DNA of 64,000 bases from Ariolimax columbianus. Taxonomy: Eukaryota > Mollusca > Gastropoda > Stylommatophora > Arionidae. The notes beneath the pieces are model-generated. The model searched no databases, was not told the origin of the DNA, and worked only from the letters and a program-made list of their open reading frames with translations. Both the position numbers and the translations under genes were made by a program. Location of the stretch: assembly GCA_036924085.1 (NCBI GenBank), contig JAVGWX010000004.1, forward strand, positions 79,190,941 to 79,254,940. Direction: 5' to 3'. Shown here one piece after another: positions 42,501 through 54,500 of the stretch (positions are counted from its first letter, which is position 1; the number at the start of each line of letters is the position of its first letter).

Positions 42501-45500
42501 GTTCTAAAAACTTAACTTTCCCACTCTCAATAATGAGTGAATCTTCAAATCCTAGTGAAAAACAGAAGAAGTTATTTCCAAATGGCTAAAACAAATTTCA
42601 AAAGCACAATTCATTTGTCTAACCGAACATGATCGATGTGAAACTCTCTACAATCAAAAGAGTAGTATTTTCAGCCTATTCTACAGTAGCCCGATTGTCT
42701 ATATATGACTAAAATACTGTATATTCGGCTGTCGCAAGGACGCGAATTTGGTCATGAAACGCATTTTTGTCCGTTGCTTTGAAACAACAATGGTTTGGTA
42801 AGGGCTAAGGTAACAACTGAAAGCGTGCTAAATAGAAGAAATTCTCACCTCGATGGGGTGTTGGCATTAGATGGGTCCCAAACACTGCTTCCTCCGCCAC
42901 TGGGCGTTCTGCCTCCTGACTCATGAGATGGCGTCATTCCTCCATAATGAGGTGTACGAGACTCATCATGCAATGGGGTCTGTGATCCATACATGGGTGT
43001 ACGAGCGCCGTACATCGGTGTCTGTCCACCATAGCTTGGTGTGCGGCCTCCGTGCGTGGATACTTGACCACCAGAGGGCTTTGGACCACTGGCAGAAAGG
43101 AAATAAGATACATCAATAAAGTTCGTTGCTGGTGTGTCATAAGGCATGAAAGGGTAGCAAACAATAGTAACACTGTAACCTGCCCGGGTGACCTGAAAAA
43201 GACATGAACATACCAAACCATGATGATGATCATTGGCATCCTGTCAGTCTCGAGAGACAATTTTCTCGCTAGAGAGGGGCCTTAATCAGTTATTGCCCTT
43301 CTTTCACAGGACATATTTGGAGTCTGCACCCAAACCAACCATAGGATAACCTCATCGTTAACCATAAAAAAAAAATGGTTTCTATTATATTTTACACTTA
43401 TTTTCCCTTCTTCTTCTGTGTTTTTCCTGAAAAGGACGTTTGTGACGTGCTATAGTTTTACAGCGAGACTGCAATATTAGCATCTCTCGGCCTGACACAT
43501 TCGGTTCAGCACTGCATTGCCTGGCTTGCCTTCCCTCTTCGTTCCCTAATCACTTAGTCAGGCTGCATGGTTGCAGTTTATCCTCAGGGCCACCACTTGG
43601 AAGCGAAATAGTGTCTTGGTAAGTTTTGGGTCACTGACCCTGATGTAAGCAGCCAGCAAATAATTCACTGGCTGATGTCAGCTCATTCACTGCTTTATCT
43701 TCAGCCCCACACTTATTGCTACGTTCTATTATCAATATTTGATCAACACTAACTCCAAAGTTTCACAATGTTTGATTAAAAACTCATCAAGGTATTATTT
43801 TATAGTCTATTTTTGGATCACCTGTATATGGCGACTAAGGAGGTTTAGGCATGGGGCCAGCTATTTTATACTTAACATTTTTATACTGGTTTAGAAGACT
43901 ATGTAGAGTCTGTAAACAACCAGTTTCATTTATATTTCCTTGCTCCAAAAGCTATGTGCATCCAATCTATTCTTAAATGCATTAATTGTCCCTGCCTCCA
44001 CTACTTCCTGTGGCAATGCATCCCAAGCATTCACCACTCTCTGACTAAAAAAAAATAAAAAATATTTCCAACTTGTATTTTGAAAAACTTGTTATAGTCT
44101 TATTTATCCGTACCTTTGATTATTTTTTTAAAATTTGTATTAAGTCGGGGGGTAGGGCAGAAGTGTGTAAGGGATAGCACCTCACGGTGAGAGGCAGCCA
44201 CATCCTTGATGGCCAGGATCCTATTTGGTTCCCCCACTTCAGTCTAGCTCACGTATGGCTCCTAGAGTCTGCCTGCGTACGGAAGCGCCACCCCCCGGGC
44301 AACAGCTTTGGCTGGCCGGCTAAACTACGTGGGTGAAATGACAAGAAGGGGAGTCCACCCCTGACAAGTACACACAGCTGCTGGTGGAAGAGGCGGAAGA
44401 TCGACCTGTGCGACAACGACTCTGAAAGCGGGAGCTGGAAACGCCTGGTATCGGGCTAAGGGCGCACCAGAGAGCATAGTTGGTAAGCGGCCAGAACAAT
44501 GTCCAGAAAGCAATGGCAAACTACTGGATGTAAAATGCCAAGAAACCTATGACAGTCGAGAGAAAAGAAACTCAAAGATCTGATGGTGAGGCCCTCAGAC
44601 CAGGCAGATCATCGACGCCAACTGGGGAAGAGGCCAATTTCAGAGTCAGTACAAGTAATAGAGATGACGGCCTAAAGCCTGACTGCATTACAGTGGACAA
44701 CTCTGAAATGGGACTAAAAACAAAACTAAGAATAGGCACCTGGAACGTCAGGAGCCTATACCAGGGCAAGTTATTCATGATCGGAAGAGAAATGAAGAGA
44801 ACCAAGATAGAGATTCTTGGAGTCTCTGAGCATAGATGGGCCGGTCAAGGGCACTATACCAGCTCCTCATGAGAAACATGTATATACTCTGGGACGGACA
44901 AGGGTGGAAAAAGCGGGGTCGGCTTTATTCTGTCAAAGAAGACAGCACCTTCACTACTCGGTTACAATCCAGTCAACGACCGCATAATTATAATCAGACT
45001 AAAGAAAAAGACTAGAAATTTAACAATAATTCAAGTGTATGCACCAACATCAGCAGCAGACGATTGTGAAATGGATGATTTTTATAACACCTTGCAAGAA
45101 GCGATGGAAAAAGTTGAAAAAAGAGACATCTTGGTCATCATTGGAGATTTCAATGCGAAAGTCGGAGAGGAAAGAGCCGAAGAGGAGAGAAGTGTTCGAG
45201 GACCTTTTGGTTTGGGACACAGAAATGAGCGAGGAGAAAGACTGGTTGAATTCTGCATGGAAAACAACCTCTCCATTGCCAACACCTTCTTCAAACAACA
45301 TCCACGAAGACTGTACACGTGGACCTCCCCGGATGGCAACAGCAGAAACCAAATAGACTACATCCTAGTGCAACAAAGATGGAGATCAAATGTGCTGGCG
45401 ACAAAAACACTGCCAGGAGCAGACTGCGATACGGCCCACGAATTACTGTTTGCAGTTTTCCAAACAAGACTACGCAGGATCTACAAAGGTTGCCAGCCAA

Positions 45501-48500
45501 TACGCTTCGATGTATCAGCAATACCTACTGAATACAACATCAAAGTAGAAAACAAATTTGAGGCGTTGCTTGCTATACAGGAAGAGATGACATCTGAGGA
45601 GTTGACATCGTACGCAAGGGAGATTTTGATCTCGACAGCAAAAGAAATGATTCCAAAGATATTGCACAAGACACAGAGCTATAAAACAGACGAAACACAG
45701 AAACTCATTGCAGAAAGGCAACAATTAAAACAAATGGGAAGTAAGGGGACCAACACAGCATATAAAAACTGCGCAAGAAAAGTTAGAAGAGAAATAAGAA
45801 AAGATAAAAGAAGATACATAGTAGAAACATGTAAGGATATAGAAAACCTACAAAAACAAGGCAAAGAAAGAGATGCATTCAAAGCAATAAGAACACTGAC
45901 AAGGGAATTCTGTCCGGTTCCACATGTCATAAATGACGAAGAGGATAACACACTAACAGAAACCAAAGACATACTGAATAGATGGAGAAAGTAATGCAGA
46001 ACCATGTATGGAGACAGCACAAAGCGCTCAGTTACAATCCTACCAAAGGATGAGAAAGAACCTGAACCAACATTGGAAGAAGTACGCTCTGCAATTAAAA
46101 GCCTGAAAAAGGGAAAGTCCCCAGGATGCGATGATATCCCAGCAGAGCTTATACAAGCAGGAGGAGAGGCATGTGCTCTAGTCTACCACAAGCTGTGTAA
46201 ACAGATATGGCACAGTGCAGAGTGGCCAGAAGCATGGAAGAAATCAATTTATATTCCCCTCCCCAAAAAAGGCAACCTGAAGCTGTGCACGAACTACCGA
46301 ACTATCGCACTGATCAGCCATGCTAGCAAGATACTCTTGCGAATCCTATTAAGAAGGATAGAGAAAAGGTTTGAATCTGAAATTCACATAGTCCAGGCAG
46401 GTTTTAGGAAAGACAGAGGGACCCGGGACCACATATTCAATTTAAGGAATATCTATGAAAAATGTAGAGAGTTTAATGTAGACCTGTACACATGTTTCAC
46501 TGATTACACTAAGGCCTTTCACACGGTAAAACATCAAAATCTGTGGAGAATCATGAAGGAAATAGGGTTTCCTTTGCATATAGTCCATCTCATTGAAACA
46601 TTATACCAAGATCAACAAGCCGCTGTCCGAGTATCTGGGCAAACATCAGATTGGTTTGCAGTACAAAAGGGAGTCCGACAGGGATGTATACTCTCACCTT
46701 ATCTGTACAACATATATGCGGAATGTATAATGAGAAATGTGCGAGAAGATGAGAACATTGAAAGTTTCGACCCATTTACGATTGGGGGGTACGAGATTCC
46801 AGAGTTACGATATGCAGATGACACAGTGATACTATCAAGAAATGCGGAAGGGCTAGAGCAGCTACTTTCAGCCGTTAATGGACATAGTAAAGATCAAAAT
46901 CTGTTCATAAACATAAACAAAACAAAGATAATGACCACCGATAAAACACAATGTCAGCATACATTTACAGTGGGTGGTGAGGAAATAGATCAGGTTACAC
47001 ATTTTGAATATCTGGGCTCCAGAATCAACAAAAATGGTGACTGCTCGAAAGAAATCAGAAGAAGACTAGCTATGGCAATGCAGAGACTGAACAGCCTGAA
47101 GAAATTATGGCAGGGCACCAAAAAAACGATAAAAGTAAAAGTCTTGAGAGCCTGTGTTTTTCCTGTGGCAGCTTATGGCTGTGAAGCATGGACGATTACC
47201 AAAACTTCTAGACAAAGAATCGAATCCTTCGAGTCAAAATGTTACAGAAAGATCCTCAGAATACCCTGGACAGAGAAAAGAACAAATGTAGACATTCGGC
47301 AAGAGTTGAGCATAGAGGAGAACTGGTTTATCAATTCCATTTTGGCTAGAAAATGCAAATACTTTGATCACATCAAGAGACACAACGGTCTTGAGAGGAC
47401 GGTGATGGAAGGTATGGTGCCAGGCAAAAGAGGAAGGGGTAGACCAAGAAGACGATGGCACCAAGATATCCAGGAGTGCCTGAGTATGACAGTGGCGGAA
47501 GCTGGAGTTTTGGCAAGGGAACGAGTTTCTTTCAGACAGACTGTGATGGGAGCGACGTTCTACAAAGGACATGCTTCATGAGATGAGATGTATTAAGTCA
47601 CCTCAAATTCTTCTTTTTAGACACTGTAGGCTGGTTTATCATGTAGAAACTATTTTAAAAAAGAGGTATTACATTTTTTTGTTTCGTGCACCTTTCCCCC
47701 CGAATGTCAGAATATCAATCCACTTTTCAAAGATTGTCTAACTTAAAAAAGTTATTCCAAATAATCGGCATATAATAATGACAATCTGTTGTTTGTCTAT
47801 GAGTATTATACATTTACATTTACCTGGATTATTTTTATAGTATTTTACAAATTCCCATGGAACATATTACATGGAAGGGCAGGATTAAACATGGAATACA
47901 GACAAAGAAGATACTGATTGCGGATAGGCTAAGGACTCAGAAGACATATCACAGCAAGCGATGCCACAAACAGTCCTGATTTTCCTCGCCCACACTGTGG
48001 AAGACACTTCTTTGATCAGATTGGTTTTAGTACTCGCATTCGTTCATAATAAATACTACACTGGTTAAGCATCTATTAAACTGCTATTAAACATAGTGTG
48101 TCTTAACTGAAGTCTTAGATAGGTCAGGTGTAATAAGAGATATAGACAAGATATGTGGCCCAAGGTAATAACAAACATAGACATACGTCGCCAGAGGTAA
48201 TAACAAACATAGACAGATATGTGGACAGAGGTAATAACAAACATAGACAGATACGTGGATAGAGGTAATAACAGACATAGACAGATACGTAGACAGAGGT
48301 AATAACAGACATAGTCAGATATGTGAACCAAGGTAATAACAGACATAGACAGATATGTGGACAGAGGTAATAACAGGACTAAAAAGGGACCAGACTGTCA
48401 TAATCTCTAGGAGCCAATGTAATTGTCTTAGGAAATCAATGAAGGGTTCTCAGCAAGCTAATAAAGCGGCCAAGCAATCCTTGTGATCTACAAAGGCTAC

Positions 48501-51500
48501 ATACTGGCAAACATTGGACAAACATAACATACGTAAGGTTGTTGAGATGAGAACGGTCCACGGAGATGGTTTTGCAACTGGAGTGAAGCTCAATACGAGC
48601 TGTGGTCTCTGTGGCGTCCTTGACAATACCAATGTAGCCTGTAAGATAACAAGACATACTTAATTATTTTAAGACTAGACAACATTAATGATTTATATAA
48701 CTTTACTTCCAGTGCGGAGCTTACTTACTTACTTCCCATGTCCAGCAGCCTCACGATGTTTTGGATCAGAAATCAGCTGTCATGGAAGCTCTTTCATGAG
48801 ATCTGTCAAAGTACATGGCTCTTGCATTCTTGGACAGTTATTCAAATGTTTGGAGTCTTGGATCGCTCTGCATTAACAAAGACACCGCAGTCCGCATATT
48901 TATATTTTTTCAAATTCGATCTACACCTGGACACTCCGTCCTTAATTTGTTTAGTGATCTCAACACAGGGTATACATGTTATGTCGTCGCAAGTTCTTTG
49001 ATCTCCATCTATTCCTCTCCATATTTTTTACTGCATGTGTCAGCGCGGTTTTGCTCAGGTTTCTCGTCTGTTAACTGTACAAATTGTAGGAAACTTTTCC
49101 TGATTTCAGTCATCCCTCTTCTGGATTATATCCAAAAAGAGGGTGTCTCTGATCACAGAACTACTTTTTCTTATCGACAAGTGCTTTGCAGGGCCCAAGA
49201 AAAGAACATGTCCACAAGCAGATAAAACTGTGTGAACAAATGCCTTCCATTTCCGCTGCCTTAAGAGAGTCATAGTTACTTCTGCAGTTTACTCACGTTT
49301 GGTTAAATTTCTTCACTTTGAGATCCAGCGTATTGGGCAGAAATCACACTCTGTCAACACCAGGTGGCAGCTCTCGCAAAGGTTTGTTTTAATTAGAATG
49401 TCAAATTCCCCTGTGGTCTTTACCAGTTCTGAGTTGGCTGTTAAATGTCAGCAGACGGGTACAACATCAGGGGCAGTCCACGAGAAGGTTTAAGAAATGT
49501 TCTGAGCTTGACTGGCCTGCTGACTGACAGCTCAGCCTGGCCTTATTTTCTATTTTGTTGGTGTTCGCCTTATTTTTCTATTCCCCATGGTGGTGTGCGT
49601 TGCATTATGTTTTTATTTTGCACCTGTCGACTCAGTGCATCTGACTTCGGCATGCATTTTATGTAAGGGTCTGCTTCCTCCTTCATTTTCTAAGGGTTTG
49701 CTTCCCCAGGGTAATGGCCGGTGTTGTGAAGGGGAGTGAACACAGCATCTTCGGATTGTGAGCCGTGTCACTTAACCACTAACCCACGTTAGTTATAAAT
49801 TAATTTTATTTAGGGTTTAATTAAGCAGTTTATAATCACAGATTAAAAATTGTTGTGTTTGTGGTGTTGAAATAAAGGGATGTCTTAGGTTTCTTCAAGA
49901 ATTGAAGAAATAATGTTTTTACCCCAAAAAACACATAACATAACTACATTATGTAAAATAACATAACATAACTACATTATGTAAAATAACATAACATAAC
50001 TACATTATGTAAAATAGCATTTCTTCTTCTTTCGTTCGCTTTAAAATATTGTCTACATCTGCAATGTTGTCTCTTGTATAAACTTCACTGTCTTTTGTAG
50101 TTCACATACAGGTCCATAAAGTTCCTCTTCCAGTGTTGTTTCTGTGGGCTAGTGAGATTTTCTCTGTATCTCATATTCGGGGCAGTTTTGTAGTATGTGC
50201 TCTGCTGTCTGGGGCGCCTGTTCGCATGTACACATGGCTGAGTTGCCAATCTTCATTTTTGTGTACTAAAATAACATAATATAACTACATTATGTAAAAT
50301 AACATAACATAACTATATTATGCAACATAACATAAATACATTGTATAACATAACACAACTACATTATGTAACATGCCATTAAATAACTACATTATGTAAC
50401 ATGCCATAACATTACATTGTATAACATAATATAACTACATTCTGTAACATGCCATAAGATAATATTACAATATCCAAAGCTTCTGTTTACCTTTGAAAGG
50501 ACCTCGGACAATGCGGACAGTCTGCCCAATGATCTCTCGATCTCTGCGAGTGAGACCCCCACGTCCGGCACCTCCACCGCCTCGTCCTCTTCCCCGGTCA
50601 GCGCCTCCTCCACTAGGGTGAGCAGGACTGGAGATTCGTGGAGACATTGGAGTAAATCCACCAACCAGTTGTGTGGCATTTTGCTGTTGGTGTTAAGAAG
50701 TGTTTACGTAAAAAATTCAAAACATATAATTTGTCAGTAAGATTGGAAAACTTGACAAAGCATTTCTTCTTCCTTTTCTGCGTTCACCCTGAAAAGGACA
50801 TTTACTGACAAAACACTTTAAACTTGATGCCACACTGGATGGGACACACGCTAAAGAAAATCACCAAACAGGTGGCCCATCATGAAGGTGCTGCCAGGGG
50901 ACACAATAATGTAAGAGAGGCCATTGGCATGGAAACTCCTGAAGGGCAAACTGAACAGTGAATCCAGCGACGATCTCTACACCTGGAAAGGAGAGGCTAT
51001 AACAGACGCTCACTTTCCTTTAACGAGCGGGACATCCAGCCCAGACATCGCTTACCTCCCCATATGTATGGCATATAAACTGGGTTTAAAATCAACACCT
51101 TAAGCAGAAGGACAGTCATGCTTGGAAGTAAGCCACTGACAGAGGTGAACACCTTCACATATTTGAGCAGGACCATTGATACTTCTGGGGGGACAGAGGC
51201 AGATGTAAAGGCTAGAATTGGCAAGGTAAGGGCAGCATTCCTGTTACTGAATAATGTACCAAAATTTAGGGAAATTAAAACTAATACCAAGTTAAGATTG
51301 AATTCCAATGACAAGTAAGTTGATAAGTATCGAGCAGAAGCTTGGAGGATGACAAGTGATGGAGACATGACAAGGGGTAATCCTGACATTGCTACAGTCA
51401 GTCAAGTGATGGAGACATGACATAGGATAATCCTGACATTGCTACAGTCGTTCAAGTGATGGAGACATGACAAGAGGTAATCCTGACATTGCTACAGTCA

Positions 51501-54500
51501 GTCAAGTGATGGAGACATGACATAGAATAATCCTGACATTGCTACAGTCGTTCAAGTGATGGAGACATGACAAGAGGTAATCCTGACATTGCTACAGTCA
51601 GTTAAGTGATGGAGACATGACAAGGGATAATCCTGACATTGCTACAGTCAGTCAAGTGATGGAGACATCCTATAATCCTGACATTGCTACAGTCAGTTAA
51701 GTGATGGAGACATGACAAGGGATAATCCTGACATTGCTACAGTCAGTCAAGTGATGGAGACATGACAAGAGATAATCCTGACATTGCAGAACAAACTCTT
51801 GTTTGTTTATTAGTAAATGTGTATGGATGTTAATGGATATATGCTGGCAAGACATGATGAGGAATGAGGACCTATGGGAAAGTAGCCTACAACAAACAGC
51901 AGAGCAACAGACAGATAAAACGTAGGAAATGGGATTGAATGGAACACACACTAAGAAAATCACCCTCACATGTGGTCAGACAGGCCCTGATATGGAATCC
52001 ACAGGTGAAGAGGAAGAGTGGAGGACCAAGAAACATCTGGAGAAAAGACTGTGAAAACTGTGAACTTCAGTCCCTGGAGAAAAGCAGAAAGGGCTACTCA
52101 AGACCAAACTTGCTGGTGGAGAGTTGTCAATGGCCTATGCACCGAAAGGTGTGACGAGAACTGATTGACTGAGAGGCAGTAGAAAGTAGAGAGTGTGAAA
52201 TGATCAAATTAGAAATATGAGGACTCAAAAATGTACCTTAACCCTTTGAAAGCATAACCCCATATATGTGTGTGTGTGTGTAGTGTGTGTGTGCGAGAGA
52301 GAATGAGAGGTTGCTTTTTGTTAACTAACTTTCCTCAAATGTCTACCTTGTGCATATTTTCTCATGAGAACAGTGGAATGGGATTTTATGAATTGGGTGG
52401 CCAGGGTTCAAGGTGTTAATATTTTTTTAATAAACAGAATGTGCCATATTAAGGTGATTTTGTGACTGCCACTCGTATTATGAGAACTAATCCTTGTGCT
52501 GAATACATAACAAGACATTAGGTAAGATGGTTTATGACAACTAATCTTTGTGCTGAATACATAACAAGACATTAGGTAAGATGGTTTATGAGAACTAATC
52601 TTTGTGCTGAACTCATAACAAGACATTAGGTAATACAGTTTATGAGAACTAATCTTTGTGCTGAACACATTCTCCAATAAAGTCTGCCATCTTTTTTACG
52701 GTTTTAATACCGTCATACAGTTTCTCTTCGAGGGGAATCAGCGTGGGCCATATCCTTCTCCTCAGATCCTTGCCCTGACGGCAGGCCTGAAGACCATGTG
52801 CTGCTGTCATGTTTGCCAGGCCATAGTAACATAGGATGGCATACCACTGTCTACATCCATCCAAGTGGTTTCCATGGCAAACAGAACAAAGCCATTGTTT
52901 CCTTTCTTGAATGTTGTAAGAGATGACTAAAGAGGGTTGTAAATGGTGCTGGCAACTTCATCATGTTAAACCATTGCTGTGAGACCGCACTGAAAATGAC
53001 AGAAAGCAGGCGTTAATAAAAGCGCGTTTATTGGTTGTTGTTTTTCCGAGAACGCATATTCTCCATCACAAATAGCCAAACCCATGCACAACCCTCCTTC
53101 CTCATCTCTTACAACATGTCTAGCTTGCTACAGTGTTACTATAATTTTCCTCCTCTCTCAGAAACTAGGTAGTGCACTGGCAGGAATGATTGTCCAGAAA
53201 TGTGAAGTATGGACCAGAAACATCTGATCTCAGCTTACTTGTTCAGGTACCGTATTTGATTTAAGGTGTAAGAAGATCTTGGTCAGCTCTGGTTTGCTGA
53301 CCCTGAAGTAAGCACCCAGGTATGAAGCTCATCCACTGTGCTGGAACTTCGGCCCCTGGTCCCTAATAAAGAAAGCCTGATTCCAAGCATTTGCAACTAT
53401 TCATCTTTTTGCTCCAATGTGAAGCATAGGTTTTAACTGCACAATTGGTGCCATTACAGTAAGCCTGTATTCAAAGCTTTTGCAGTGACTGACTATGTAA
53501 GTTGTTTTATATAATGACGCTGCCAGTATAAAGCACAACCCCCCCCCCCCCCCCCCCCCCCCACCTTTTGCAACATGTTTAGACAGTGATAGTGGCACAA
53601 CTCTTTTCATCCTGGGCACCACTTGGGCAAAGAACCGTAATACTAGGCTCAAAAGAACAAACAGATCGGCAGCTCTAGTCCAACAAAGTTTTTTCAAATG
53701 GCCCATTAAATCAACTTCTCGCACCCCACCCCATGTGATCAGTCAGTGATAAAAGTGCTGATGATAGATCATGAACTCCTTAGCTCCTGCGGTTCCTATG
53801 ATAAAAGTGCTGATGATAGATCATGAACTCCTTAGCTCCTGCGGTTCCTTTGATAAAAGTTCTGATGATAGATCATGAACTCCTTAGCTCCTGCGGTTCC
53901 TATGATAAAAGTGCTGATGATAGATCATGAACTCCTTAGCTCCTGCGGTTTCTAAGTTTCCTCAACTTGTCAGGTACACATTTATAACTGGCTCGACTGC
54001 AACATAAAAAATCCTACAAAATTCCTGGTCAGGCAAAGCAAGGGTGGCTTAAACTTGGTACATTGGGCTTGTACTTGTAAACCAAGCTCTCAACCCATAG
54101 AACACACACGCTTCACCCTTAACAAAACGACAAGACAAAAAGGACATTTCTTAATAAATGCAAACAGCCAACGACAAGATACGAGCTCCTACCTTTCCTC
54201 CACCTGCCAGCGTCAAGTGTCGAGTTCTGCATACAAAGTATCCACCATTTTCTGTCATGAGCCGAGAGTTGAGGAATGCAAAGTTACGGTACAGATGTTT
54301 AATCTCTCCTGCTCTGCCCTACAATGGACCAAGAAATGACAGTTCAACTGCAGCGACCCTATGTTCCAAGGGGAACTAGACAGAAAAATGGTAATGATGG
54401 TTGGTTGGTTATTTATCCAAGTCTGTGGGCTCTGTCCTTTAGCTAAATGCCATTAGTCTTAGTCGGACTGTACTTCTAGAGGAGCAGATGCCCCTGTGCC

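Noticed and set aside
48815..49225. 136-codon + strand frame
   Set aside because: No motif; antisense in a SUPT5H intron and next to the 28S relic. Probably chance.
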